DNA of 64,000 nt from Kribbella pittospori (GTDB lineage: Bacteria > Actinomycetota > Actinomycetes > Propionibacteriales > Kribbellaceae): contig NZ_SJKB01000004.1 in NCBI RefSeq assembly GCF_004331465.1, positions 186,001-250,000 of the forward strand, read 5' to 3'. Shown piece by piece: positions 53,410 to 62,631 of this stretch (positions within the stretch are counted from its first letter, which is position 1; each line of letters opens with the position of its first letter). The position numbers were made by a program, and so were the translations under genes. Under the pieces are notes generated by a model. The model had not been told where the DNA came from, did not search any database, and was given only the letters and a program-made list of their open reading frames with translations.

Positions 53410-55674
53410 TCAGGAGACGTCGACCTTGGGGGTTTCCTGCGGGGCTGGCGGAGGTGGAGCCGCCGGGCCGCCTTCCAGTTGGATGTCGGGGACGATCCGG
53501 TCGAGCCATCGCGGCAACCACCAAGCGCGGTCGCCAAGCAGCGTCATCACCGCAGGCACCAGCACCATCCGGACGATGCTGGCGTCAATGAGTACGGCGA
53601 CCGCCATGCCGACCGCCAGCATCTTCACCGTCGGGTCGTCGTCGAGGACGAAGCTCAGGAAGACCACGATCATGATCGCGGCCGCGGTGGTAATCACCCG
53701 GGCCGTCGCGCCGATCCCGATCGCGACGGCGCGGTGACTGTCCTTGGTCGCGATCCACGCCTCGTGCACCCGCGACAGCAGGAAGACCTCGTAGTCCATC
53801 GACAACCCGAACACGATCGCGAACATCAGCATCGGCACGAACGACGGGATCGGCACCTTCTCGTCGATCCCGACCAGCGAGGATCCCCAGCCCCACTGGA
53901 ACACCGCGACGATCACGCCGTACGCCGCTCCGACCGACAGCAGGTTGAGGATCGCGGCCTTGACCCCGATCAGCAGCGATCGGAAGGCGACCGTGAGCAG
54001 CAGGAACGCCAGCAGCACCACCGCCCCGATCAGCCACAGCATCCGCCCCGCGACCTTCTCCGTGAAGTCGACGTACCCAGCGGTCGTGCCCACGACGTAC
54101 GTCGGCTCCTGCTGCCCGGCCAGTACGTCGTCCCGGATCCGGTTGACGAGGTCCTCGGTCTCGGCCGCGGACGGCGACGTGGTCGGGATGACGTTGATGA
54201 TCGCCGTCGTACCTGAGCTGTTCAAGCTCGGCGGCTGTACGGCGGCCACCCCGGAAGTCTTCTGCAACGTCGACGCCAGCCCGTTCAGCGAGGCCTGCTT
54301 GTCGGTCGAGCTCTCAGATGGCAGCTGTACGACGACCGTCAGCGGACCATTCGCGCCCGGACCGAAGCCTTGGGCAACCAGGTCGTACGCCTTCCGGCTC
54401 GAGTCCTGCGCCGGATCCGTACCGGCATCGAGTTGGCCGAGATTCATCGACAGCAAAGGGATCGCCAGGACGAGCAGCACCAGCGTCGCGACGATGCCGT
54501 ACGGCCACGGCCGGTCGCTGACCTTGCGTCCCCAACGGGCGAACGCGCTCTGCTCGTGTTTGAGGTCGCGCCGCTCGCGCTCCTCGGCCCGGTGCTCGGC
54601 CACGGCCAGCTCGTCATCGAGGCCGGCCTCGAGCTCCCGTTCCTCCGCGAGGTGCTGCCGGTCCTTGCGGTTGAGCACGAGGAACTTCGCCAGCCCGAGC
54701 ATGGCCGGGATCAGCGTCAGTGCAGCCAGCACGGTGACAGCGACCACGATCGCCGACGACAGGCCGAGCGCGCCGACGAACGGTACGCCGGACACGTACA
54801 GACCGAGGATCGCGATGACGACGGTCCCACCAGCGACCAGGATGGCCGCGCCGGAGGTCGATTCCGTCCGACCGACCGATTCCTCGACCCCCATGCCGTC
54901 GTCCAGCTGTTCTCGATGGCGCGACACCATGAAGAGCCCGTAGTCGATCGCGACACCGAGTCCGAGCAGGGTTGCGACCGTCGGCGCCGAGACCGGGAAG
55001 TCCTTCACGGCCGCGAGCAGACCGAGTACGGCGAGCCCGCCGCCGACGCTGAAGACCGCGGCCACCAAAGGCAGCGCCGACGCGGTGATGGATCGGAACA
55101 TCAGGAACAGCAACAGCAGAGCCAGCGCCAGACCGATGGCCTCCGACAGCGCATCATCGGCCTGCTTGCCGATCTGCCCCGCGCCACCGCCGTACTCGAC
55201 CTCGAGCCCGGCGGTCCGGGCCGGCTGGACGGCCGCGTCCAGCTTGTCGAGGTAGGTGCTGTCGAGCGACGCCGGCACCACCGAGAACGACACCGGAGCG
55301 TTGACGACGGTCCCGTCCTTCGAGATGTACGCCGTCGATGACGTCGCCAGCGGATCGACGGCCGAAACGACATCGGGCAGCTTGCCGACCGCCGCCATCG
55401 ACGTCTTGACGGCGTCGGACTGCTCGGAAACCGTGCCGGACTGCGCGTGGAACACGATGGACCCGGAGTACCCGCCGGCGGTGGAGAAGTCCTTGTTCAG
55501 GATCGTCAATCCAGCAGATGATTCACTGCCCGGGACCGTGTAGTTGTTGACGTACGTGCCGCCGAACGCCGCCCGCAGGACGAACAAGCCGACCACGACG
55601 ACCAGCCAGCCGGCGATCACGAACCAGTGAAATCGTGCGGCCCCCCGGCCGAGCCGATCCAGAAACGCATGCAC
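53410..55674 (-). CDS. MMPL/RND-family transporter
   Basis: About 754 residues with 12 membrane helices in two repeats, each with a large extracellular loop. Features: VGLFVLRAAFGG..., LGLGVAIDYGLFMVSRHREQL (first GxxxDY block) and FGLSMDYEVFLLSRVHEAW (second). Relatives export lipids, siderophores or drugs using the proton gradient. The charged loop between halves (KDRQHLAEERELEAGLDDELAV) is cytoplasmic. I prefer GTG 55674, with GGGAGGGGG upstream, over an earlier GTG at 55719. Confidence 0.92.
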   Translation of the reverse strand: MHAFLDRLGRGAARFHWFVIAGWLVVVVGLFVLRAAFGGTYVNNYTVPGSESSAGLTILNKDFSTAGGYSGSIVFHAQSGTVSEQSDAVKTSMAAVGKLPDVVSAVDPLATSSTAYISKDGTVVNAPVSFSVVPASLDSTYLDKLDAAVQPARTAGLEVEYGGGAGQIGKQADDALSEAIGLALALLLLFLMFRSITASALPLVAAVFSVGGGLAVLGLLAAVKDFPVSAPTVATLLGLGVAIDYGLFMVSRHREQLDDGMGVEESVGRTESTSGAAILVAGGTVVIAILGLYVSGVPFVGALGLSSAIVVAVTVLAALTLIPAMLGLAKFLVLNRKDRQHLAEERELEAGLDDELAVAEHRAEERERRDLKHEQSAFARWGRKVSDRPWPYGIVATLVLLVLAIPLLSMNLGQLDAGTDPAQDSSRKAYDLVAQGFGPGANGPLTVVVQLPSESSTDKQASLNGLASTLQKTSGVAAVQPPSLNSSGTTAIINVIPTTSPSAAETEDLVNRIRDDVLAGQQEPTYVVGTTAGYVDFTEKVAGRMLWLIGAVVLLAFLLLTVAFRSLLIGVKAAILNLLSVGAAYGVIVAVFQWGWGSSLVGIDEKVPIPSFVPMLMFAIVFGLSMDYEVFLLSRVHEAWIATKDSHRAVAIGIGATARVITTAAAIMIVVFLSFVLDDDPTVKMLAVGMAVAVLIDASIVRMVLVPAVMTLLGDRAWWLPRWLDRIVPDIQLEGGPAAPPPPAPQETPKVDVS

Positions 55675-55814
55675 AGGGCGCCCCCTCCCCCAGGCGCCCC
55701 CAGGCTGCGGCCCCGCCACGCGCCCCTTCGCCGACAGTAAGCCGGGCTCGACCGTGCGACAACCCCTTGGTCACTGTGCGCAGCTCTACGCCACCAGATA
55801 ATCGCTCTCCGTCG

Positions 55815-56357
55815 TCACCCGACCAAACGGAAGCGCTGGGACGAGACCGCACGCCGTACCTCGTCCGCCGTGGCGGCCGCGTCCAGTCCGCTGGTGTCCA
55901 TCACATGCGACTCCAGCTCACCCAGGTCGGCGAACATCTCGTGCAGCCCGGTGATCGCTCCGGCATCCTTGAGCGAGTCGCCGCCCCGGTCCCGGTCCCG
56001 GCCGAGCGTGGTCTCGAGATCCGGCCGGAGTACGACGTACGACAGCACCAGGCCGGCCTGCTCCGCGGCGGCGCGGAACGGTGGCACGTAGTGGAGGCCG
56101 ACGACCCCGTCCACCACGACGTCGTACCCGCCTCGTGCGTACGTCGTGGCTGCCCCGACCATCACGTCGACAACCACGTCGTTCTGGTCCGCCGACCCAG
56201 GCAGGTACGGCGGCACGAAGCCGGTGCGGATGGCCGTGTAGAACTGATCGGTCAGGAGGTGCACGGTCAGGCGTTCCGCGTCGGTGGCAACCAACTCGGC
56301 CACGGTCGACTTGCCTGCGCCAGGCGGTCCGGTCAGCACGATGAGCTCGCCAGTCAT
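55815..56357 (-). CDS. P-loop kinase/AAA-type ATPase, small
   Basis: A 180-residue protein with a Walker A motif GPPGAGKST near the N-terminus and a DVVVDGVVG segment resembling small-molecule kinases of the zeta-toxin/gluconate kinase kind. The substrate is unknown. ATG 56355-56357 is favoured over a further upstream ATG at 56399 because it sits just before the P-loop as in relatives. Confidence 0.8.
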   Translation of the reverse strand: MTGELIVLTGPPGAGKSTVAELVATDAERLTVHLLTDQFYTAIRTGFVPPYLPGSADQNDVVVDVMVGAATTYARGGYDVVVDGVVGLHYVPPFRAAAEQAGLVLSYVVLRPDLETTLGRDRDRGGDSLKDAGAITGLHEMFADLGELESHVMDTSGLDAAATADEVRRAVSSQRFRLVG

Positions 56358-56399
56358 GCCGCCAGACGCTAACCAACCTGGCCGGCGAACGGCAGTCAT

Positions 56400-56681
56400 T
56401 TAACCGCCGGCGACACTCGGGAGGATGAGGAGCTCGGCGTCGTCGGGCAGCTTGGTGTCCAGACCGTCCAGGTCGCGGATGTTGTCGTTGCCGAGGTAGA
56501 CGTTCACATGCCGGCGGATCGCGCCCTGCTCGTCGGTCAGGCGCCGGCGGAGCGCCGGGTGCTGAGCCTCGAGGGCAGCGAGGACCGAGGCGAGGGTCGG
56601 CTCGCCGCCGGCCTCGATCTCGACCCTCTCGGCTCCGCCCGCGAACGGTCTGAGCACCGTCGGCAGCCTGATCGCGACCAT
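56400..56681 (-). CDS. MoaD/ThiS-family ubiquitin-like protein
   Basis: A 93-residue beta-grasp protein that ends in Gly-Gly (LPSVAGG), the tail on which sulfur carriers are activated. VAIRLPTVLRPFAGGAERVEIEA starts it, and NDNIRDLDGLDTKLPDDAELLILPSVAGG is the standard end. Its ATG follows the stop of the BNR-repeat gene after two bases. Such pairs are conserved in actinobacteria; whether it carries sulfur for a cofactor or modifies proteins is unknown. Confidence 0.85.
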   Translation of the reverse strand: MVAIRLPTVLRPFAGGAERVEIEAGGEPTLASVLAALEAQHPALRRRLTDEQGAIRRHVNVYLGNDNIRDLDGLDTKLPDDAELLILPSVAGG

Positions 56682-56683
56682 CG

Positions 56684-57778
56684 TCAGCCCAGCACCGCGG
56701 CGCGCACGGTCAGCACGTCCGGCAGGTGACTCGCCACCTCGACCCAGGTGTCGCCGCCATCTGGGCTCGCGTACACGCAGCCGTCGCGCGTGCCGACGTA
56801 CACCCCGGCCGGGTCGGCCGTGTCGGTCGTCATCGCGTCGCGCAGGACCGGCACGAACGAGACGTCGGGCAGTCCGGTGGACAACGGCTCCCAGGTCGCT
56901 CCGGCATCGCGGGATCGGTAGACGCGGCAGTTGGCCTCGGTCGGGATCCGGTTCGCGTCCGCGACCAGCGGGAAGACGTACACCGTGTCGGGGTCGTGCG
57001 GATGCACCACGATCGGGAACCCGAAGTCCGACGGCAACCCGTCCGCGATCGACTTCCAGATCGCGCCACCGTCGTCGGACCGGTAGACCCCGTGATGGTT
57101 CTGCGCGAACATCCGCTCCGGTACGTCGGGATGCCCGGCCAGCTTGTGCACGCACTGACCGAACTCCGGATCCGGGTCGGGCATGAACTTCGCCTTGATC
57201 CCGTGGTTCGCCGGCGACCACGACGTACCACCGTCGGCGGTCTGGTAGACGCCACCGGTCGACATCGCGACACTCACCCGCTTTGGGTCACTCGGGTGCG
57301 GCAGCACGGTGTGCACCGCCTGCCCGCCGAAGCCGGCGCCCCACTCCTTGCGGTGCGGGTGGTCCCACAGACCGCGGACGAGCTCGAACGTCACTCCCCC
57401 ATCGGTCGACTTCCACAGCGCCGACGGCTGCGTCCCGGCGTACACGACTCCGGGCTGCGATTCTGGCGCCGGCTGGATCTGCCAGACCCGCTCGAGCGAC
57501 GCCTCGGCGCCCTCCGGGAACCCGATCGAGCCCTGCGGCGGCTCGGCCCATGTCGTCCCGAGGTCGTCGGAGTGGAACACCGCCGGGCCCCAGTGCTCAC
57601 TGGTCCCGCCGACGAACAGCCGAGGCCGGTCGCCGCGCGTGTCGATGCCGACCGCGTACACGCCCTGCATCTCGAACTCCGGCACCGGGCCGTCCAGGGT
57701 CCACTTCCGGCGCGCAGCGTCGCTCCGGCCGATCCAGAGCCCCTTCTTGGTCCCGATCAGCAGTACGGCCTCGGACAT
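56684..57778 (-). CDS. BNR/WD40-like beta-propeller protein
   Basis: 364 residues with repeated Asp-box/BNR motifs: SDDLGTTW, STDGGVTF, TADGGTSW, SDDGGAIW, SRDAGATW, SPDGGDTW. These spaced repeats form a beta-propeller like sialidases or glycoside hydrolases, but no sialidase Arg triad is evident and no signal peptide is seen, so it is probably cytoplasmic. It pairs with the MoaD-like gene, possibly to capture or guide its partner. Confidence 0.85.
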   Translation of the reverse strand: MSEAVLLIGTKKGLWIGRSDAARRKWTLDGPVPEFEMQGVYAVGIDTRGDRPRLFVGGTSEHWGPAVFHSDDLGTTWAEPPQGSIGFPEGAEASLERVWQIQPAPESQPGVVYAGTQPSALWKSTDGGVTFELVRGLWDHPHRKEWGAGFGGQAVHTVLPHPSDPKRVSVAMSTGGVYQTADGGTSWSPANHGIKAKFMPDPDPEFGQCVHKLAGHPDVPERMFAQNHHGVYRSDDGGAIWKSIADGLPSDFGFPIVVHPHDPDTVYVFPLVADANRIPTEANCRVYRSRDAGATWEPLSTGLPDVSFVPVLRDAMTTDTADPAGVYVGTRDGCVYASPDGGDTWVEVASHLPDVLTVRAAVLG

Positions 57779-57790
57779 CGTTGTCCTCCT

Positions 57791-58729
57791 TTAGCGTGGC
57801 GGCCCCGCCACCACATTGATGAGTGCTTCCCCGTTCGCGTAGCGCTCCAGCTGGGCGCGCACCAGGCGAGCAACTCGCGGCTCGAAGGCCGTCGACGCGC
57901 CGCCACGGTGCGGGTTGATCAATACGTTCGGAGCCGACCACAGCGGATGGCCGGCGGGCAACGGCTCGGGATGGGTCACGTCGAGCGCGGCGCTGATCCG
58001 CTCCGTGGTGAGCTCCGCCAGCAACGCGTCCGTGTCCACGACGACACCGCGCGCGACGTTCACCAGCAGTGCGCCGTCCTTGAGCTGGGCCAGGAACTTC
58101 GCGTCCACCATCCCCCGCGTCTCGGCGGTCGCCGGCGTGAGTACGACGACCACGTCCGCGCGCGGGAGCAGTTCAGGAAGATCGGTGATCGGGTGCACGC
58201 CCTCCCGCGGCCGCCGAGCGACCCGGATGATCTCGCACTCGAACCCGGTCAGCCGTCGCTCCAGCGCCCCGCCGATCGACCCGTACCCGAGGATCATCAC
58301 CGTCCGGTCCGCGAGCGAGTCGTCCAGCTCGGTGTACGACGACGGCCAGACCTCCTGCGCCTGGTTCCGGACCGCTCGCGGCAGGCGCCGGTACGACGCC
58401 AGGATCAGGCCGACCGCCAGCTCCGCCGTGGACGCGTCATGGACGCCGCGGGCGTTGCACAGGGTGACGTCGTCCGCGACGTGCTTCTGGATGTGCTCGA
58501 ACCCGGCTGTCTGCAGCTGCACGACCTTGAGTCTGGGCATCTCCCGGACAACCTCGATCACCTCCGAGCCGCCCATGTACCCCGGCACGTAGAACTCCAC
58601 CTCGGCGAGCGACGCCGGCCGCTCGCCACCGTCGAAGAAGTCCACGTCGAACCCCGTGGGCAGCCCGCCGAGGAAGGTGTCGGGGTCCTCCCAGGGCAGC
58701 CATGCCTTCACCACATCAGCCATGCCCAA
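57791..58729 (-). CDS. D-2-hydroxyacid dehydrogenase family protein
   Basis: 312 residues. NAD fold with VMILGYGSIGGALERRL, catalytic Arg in NVARGVVVDTDAL, Glu in DVTHPEPLPAGHPLW and His in INPHRGGAS. Related to phosphonate/glyoxylate reductases, substrate unknown. ATG 58729 or 58723. It is divergent from the FAD enzyme at 58800. Confidence 0.9.
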   Translation of the reverse strand: MGMADVVKAWLPWEDPDTFLGGLPTGFDVDFFDGGERPASLAEVEFYVPGYMGGSEVIEVVREMPRLKVVQLQTAGFEHIQKHVADDVTLCNARGVHDASTAELAVGLILASYRRLPRAVRNQAQEVWPSSYTELDDSLADRTVMILGYGSIGGALERRLTGFECEIIRVARRPREGVHPITDLPELLPRADVVVVLTPATAETRGMVDAKFLAQLKDGALLVNVARGVVVDTDALLAELTTERISAALDVTHPEPLPAGHPLWSAPNVLINPHRGGASTAFEPRVARLVRAQLERYANGEALINVVAGPPR

Positions 58730-58799
58730 GAACCTACTCGGCCGCTCCGACAGTGTGAACTCCCGTGCCAGCCACGATGCGTCGTCGTACTCTGGATCG

Positions 58800-60179
58800 G
58801 TGCCTTCGACATCGGATCTGGTGGGGACCCTCGAGCACGATCAGGCGGTAGGGCAGCTGCGGGCGTCGTACGAACGCATTCCCGCAGGCGCTCCGGTGCG
58901 GCTGGCGAAGCGCAGTTCCAACCTCTTCCGGCCCCGAAGCGAACTCGACCGGCCCGGCCTCGACGTGTCCGGACTGACCGGCGTGATCGAGGTCGATCCG
59001 GTGGCGCGGACGGCCGACGTCCAGGGCATGTGCACGTACGAGGACCTGGTCGCGGCGACGCTGCCGCACGGCCTCACCCCGATGGTCGTCCCGCAGCTGA
59101 AGACCATCACCCTCGGCGGCGCGGTCACCGGACTCGGCATCGAGTCGTCGTCGTTCCGCGCCGGCCTGCCGCACGAGTCGGTCCTCGAGCTCGACATCCT
59201 CACCGGAGCCGGCCAGCTCGTCACGGCGCGGCCCGAGGGTGAGCACGCGGAGCTGTTCCGCACCTTCCCGAACTCCTACGGCACGCTCGGCTACGCGACC
59301 CGGCTGCGGATCGAGCTCGACCGGATCTCGCCGTACGTCGCGCTCCGGCATGTGCGGACCGACCTGGACCGGCTGGGTCCGGTGATCGAGGAGATCGTTG
59401 CCTCCGGCATGTACGAGGGCGAGCCGGTGCACTTCGTCGACGGAGTGGCGTTCACGCCGTCGGAGGCGTACCTGACGCTCGGCCGCAACAGCGACGCGGC
59501 GGTGCGGACCAGCGACTACACCGGCCAGCAGATCTACTACCGCTCGATCCAGCAGCGGCCGACCGACTTCCTCACCGCGCACGACTACCTGTGGCGCTGG
59601 GACACCGACTGGTTCTGGTGCTCGGCCGCGTTCGGTGCGCAGAACCCCTGGGTACGGCGGGTGTGGCCGCGGCGCTGGCGCCGTAGCGACGTGTTCCACA
59701 AGATCGTCGGCTTCGAGAACCGGCATCACGTCGCTGCACGGCTCAATCGCCGGCGCGGTCACGCCGACCGCGAACGCGTGGTTCAGGACGTCGAGATCCC
59801 GGCGTCGCAGCTGGCCGGGTTCCTGCGCTGGTTCGACGCCGAGGTGGGGATGCGGCCGGTGTGGCTGTGCCCGTTGCGGCTGCGCGGGTCCACCGATTGG
59901 CCGCTGTATCCGCTGAAGCCCGGCGAGACGTACGTGAACGTGGGCTTCTGGGGCACGGTGGCGATAGCCGACGGCGCCGCCGACGGTGACGTGAACCGGG
60001 CGATCGAGGACGCCGTCGCCCGCTTCGACGGCCACAAGTCGCTGTACTCCGATGCCTACTACGACCGCGACACGTTCGACCGGCTCTACAACGTTCCGGC
60101 CCTGAACGCGGTGAAGAAACGCTACGACCCCGACGCCCGGCTCACCGGGCTCTACGAGAAGGCGGTGACGCGCCGATGA
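58800..60179 (+). CDS. FAD-binding oxidoreductase, probable 10-methylene fatty acyl reductase (TmsA/BfaA type)
   Basis: About 459 residues. An FAD_binding_4-type domain (ADVQGMCTYEDLVAATLPHGLTPMVVPQLKTITLGGAVTGLGIES) resembles DHCR24-like flavin reductases. It overlaps by four bases a CFA-type methyltransferase, the pairing used by actinobacteria to make 10-methyl branched fatty acids: the methyltransferase adds a methylene group and this enzyme reduces it. GTG 58800 or 58755 could start; the long frame from 58656 overlaps the opposite gene. Confidence 0.8.
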   Translation: MPSTSDLVGTLEHDQAVGQLRASYERIPAGAPVRLAKRSSNLFRPRSELDRPGLDVSGLTGVIEVDPVARTADVQGMCTYEDLVAATLPHGLTPMVVPQLKTITLGGAVTGLGIESSSFRAGLPHESVLELDILTGAGQLVTARPEGEHAELFRTFPNSYGTLGYATRLRIELDRISPYVALRHVRTDLDRLGPVIEEIVASGMYEGEPVHFVDGVAFTPSEAYLTLGRNSDAAVRTSDYTGQQIYYRSIQQRPTDFLTAHDYLWRWDTDWFWCSAAFGAQNPWVRRVWPRRWRRSDVFHKIVGFENRHHVAARLNRRRGHADRERVVQDVEIPASQLAGFLRWFDAEVGMRPVWLCPLRLRGSTDWPLYPLKPGETYVNVGFWGTVAIADGAADGDVNRAIEDAVARFDGHKSLYSDAYYDRDTFDRLYNVPALNAVKKRYDPDARLTGLYEKAVTRR

Positions 60180-61462
60180 CGACGCTTGCGACCCAGGTTT
60201 CGATTGCCGATGCACTCACGACGGTGACCCCGGACGGCTTGCCGTTCCGGTTCACGGCGTACGACGGCAGCGCGACCGGCCCGGAGGATTCGCCGATCCA
60301 CATGCACCTCGCCTCCGAGCGTGGCCTGTCCTACGTACTCACCGCGCCCGGCGACCTCGGCCTGGTCCGCGCCTACGTGATGGGCGACCTGGAGATCACC
60401 GGCGTGCACCCGGCCAATCCGTACGAGCTGATGCGGATGATGCTCAACCAGTTGCACTTCGAGCGGCCGACGACCGCGGAGGCGCTGCGGATCGTCCGCG
60501 GGCTCGGCTGGAGCCACCTGAAACCGCCTCCGCCTCCGCCACAGGAGCACCTGCCGAAGTGGCGTCGTACGTTCGAGGGACTGCGCCACTCGCGGACCCG
60601 GGACAAGGCGGCGATCCACCACCACTACGACGTGTCGAACACGTTCTACGAGTGGATCCTCGGGCCGTCGATGACGTACACGTGCGCGGTGTACCCGTCC
60701 GCGGATGCCACGCTGGAGCAGGCGCAGTACGAGAAGTACGACCTGGTCGCGCGGAAGCTCGACCTGAAGGCAGGGCAGCGGCTGCTCGACGTCGGGTGCG
60801 GCTGGGGCGGCATGGTCCGGCACGCGGCCCGCGAGTACGGCGTTCGCGCGCTGGGCGTCACGTTGTCGTCCGCGCAGGCTGAGTGGGCGTCGGAGGCGAT
60901 CAAGCGCGAGGGGCTGGAGGATCTGGCCGAGGTACGGTTCCTCGACTACCGCGATGTGCCGGAGCGCGACTTCGACGCGATCAGCTCGATCGGTCTGACC
61001 GAGCACATCGGCGTACGGAACTATCCGTCGTACTTCGGTTTCCTGCTCGACCGGCTCAAGCCCGGCGGCCGGCTGCTGAACCACTGCATCACCCGGCCGG
61101 ACAACCGATTCCGCTCCACCGGCGCCTTCATCGACCGCTACATCTTCCCCGACGGCGAACTGATCGGCTCCGGCCGCATCATCGCCGAAGCCCAGGACGC
61201 CGGCTTCGAGGTCCGTCACTCGGAGAACCTCCGCGAGCACTACGCCCTCACCCTGGCCGCCTGGTCCGACAACCTCCAAACCCACTGGGACGAAGCCGTA
61301 GCCGAAGTAGGCCACCCCATCGCCAAAATCTGGGGCCTCTACCTGGCCGCCTGCCGAGTCGGCTTCGAACGCAACAACACCCAACTCCACCAGTTCCTGG
61401 CCGTAAAACTAGACCCCAACCACAACGCCCACTTCCCCCTCCGCCCCACCTGGCTCAGCTGA
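60176..61462 (+). CDS. CFA-type fatty acid methyltransferase (TmsB/BfaB type)
   Basis: 428 residues. The SAM motif is LLDVGCGWGGMVRHAA, with the CFA block HHYDVSNTFYEWILGPSMTYTCAVYP and RYIFPDGELIGSGRII. It adds a methyl group from SAM to the double bond of membrane oleate. ATGA coupling to the FAD reductase upstream suggests formation of 10-methyl (tuberculostearate-like) chains rather than cyclopropane. A strong terminator follows. Confidence 0.88.
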   Translation: MTTLATQVSIADALTTVTPDGLPFRFTAYDGSATGPEDSPIHMHLASERGLSYVLTAPGDLGLVRAYVMGDLEITGVHPANPYELMRMMLNQLHFERPTTAEALRIVRGLGWSHLKPPPPPPQEHLPKWRRTFEGLRHSRTRDKAAIHHHYDVSNTFYEWILGPSMTYTCAVYPSADATLEQAQYEKYDLVARKLDLKAGQRLLDVGCGWGGMVRHAAREYGVRALGVTLSSAQAEWASEAIKREGLEDLAEVRFLDYRDVPERDFDAISSIGLTEHIGVRNYPSYFGFLLDRLKPGGRLLNHCITRPDNRFRSTGAFIDRYIFPDGELIGSGRIIAEAQDAGFEVRHSENLREHYALTLAAWSDNLQTHWDEAVAEVGHPIAKIWGLYLAACRVGFERNNTQLHQFLAVKLDPNHNAHFPLRPTWLS

Positions 61463-61473
61463 GTTCCACCAGC

Positions 61474-61505
61474 AGAGGCTCCGGCACCCAGATGCCGGAG
61501 CCTCT
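61474..61505 (+). terminator. Terminator after the fatty acid methyltransferase
   Basis: AGAGGCTCCGGCA (61474-61486) and TGCCGGAGCCTCT (61493-61505) form a perfect 13-base stem with a 6-base loop, 12 bases past the stop codon. Confidence 0.9.
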
Positions 61506-61683
61506 CCGCGTCACGGACGAGAATTACGTACTCAGGCTCCGTGTCTGGACAGAAGGCTCGGACAAGCCTCTGCAGGGCTGCGGTGTGCGTGGGTTCTTTC
61601 AGAGATTCTCATGTGTGGGCTGCATGGAGTTGGGGGGTTGTTGGCATTGGACGGGGGCTGGTGGGGCGGGAGACGGTGGTGGG

Positions 61684-62601
61684 GTGGATGTTGAGTTCGG
61701 GGTACTGGTGGATGTTCGAGAAGAGGGGGCGGGGTACTCGGGGGAACGGGTGGAGGAGGTGGCGGTTGCCGACGAGCTCGGGTTTGAGGGGGCCTGGTTG
61801 TCGGAGCATCATCTGGCCGCGGATGGCGTGTTGCCGTCGCCATTGGTGATGGCGGGGGTGCTTGCGGGACGGACATCGCGGATTCGGATCGGGACGAACG
61901 TGCTGGTGTTGCCGCTGCACCATCCGTTGCGGGTCGCGGAGAACGCGGCTGTGCTGGACCTGGTGTCCGGTGGGCGGTTCGTGCTGGGGGTCGGTCAGGG
62001 GTACGCCGAGCGTGAGTTCGCCGCGTTCGGAGCCGATCGACGACGGCGCGGGGCACTGCTCGAAGAAGGCGTGGAGACGATCCGGCGAGCGTGGGCGGGC
62101 GACCTGTCGGTGACACCGCGGCCCGGCCATCGGATCCCGATCTACGCCGCTGGAGTGACAGAGGCGGGGCTGCAGCGGGCAGCGCGAGTGGGCGACGGCG
62201 TGATCATCTACTGCGCGACCCCGGCGGATCTGATCGCCCGGCGGAAACTGCTGGACGAGGTCGTCGAGGACCCGCCGCCGTTGATCTGCACGGGCATCAT
62301 GCACGTCGACGAAGACGCCGATCGAGCCTGGGCCGCCGCAGCGCCTGGGATCGCTTATCTGGAAGGGGAAATCGCGTCGTACGGCGGGACCGAGCCACCG
62401 GCGCTGCGGCGGGAGGACTATCTGGTCGGTACGCCGGAGGACGTCGCCGGGCGGCTGATCGAGTTGCAGGCGGCGACCCGGTTCGTCCAGTTCGCGCACT
62501 GGTTGCGCCTTCCAACCATGTCGCACGAGGCGGCGCTGCGGTCTCTCGAATTGGTTGCAGCTCGGGTGATTCCCGCCGTGCGGGCTGGTGTTGGACGCTA
62601 G
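61684..62601 (+). CDS. LLM-class flavin-dependent oxidoreductase
   Basis: 305 residues from GTG 61684 (VDVEFGVLVDVREEG). Luciferase-like monooxygenase fold: FEGAWLSEHHLAADG, IRIGTNVLVLPLHHPLRVAENAAVLDLVSGGR. Cofactor may be FMN or F420 (cofC is in this window). Substrate unknown. The earlier part of the open frame is low-complexity and overlaps the methyltransferase gene. Confidence 0.85.
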   Translation: MDVEFGVLVDVREEGAGYSGERVEEVAVADELGFEGAWLSEHHLAADGVLPSPLVMAGVLAGRTSRIRIGTNVLVLPLHHPLRVAENAAVLDLVSGGRFVLGVGQGYAEREFAAFGADRRRRGALLEEGVETIRRAWAGDLSVTPRPGHRIPIYAAGVTEAGLQRAARVGDGVIIYCATPADLIARRKLLDEVVEDPPPLICTGIMHVDEDADRAWAAAAPGIAYLEGEIASYGGTEPPALRREDYLVGTPEDVAGRLIELQAATRFVQFAHWLRLPTMSHEAALRSLELVAARVIPAVRAGVGR

Positions 62602-62631
62602 CTTGGGTGCAGGACGACCTGAGGAGACGGC

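Noticed and set aside
56726..59242. An 838-codon plus-strand open frame
   Set aside because: Antisense to the propeller and hydroxyacid dehydrogenase genes, with low-complexity Arg-rich translation and no recognisable domain.
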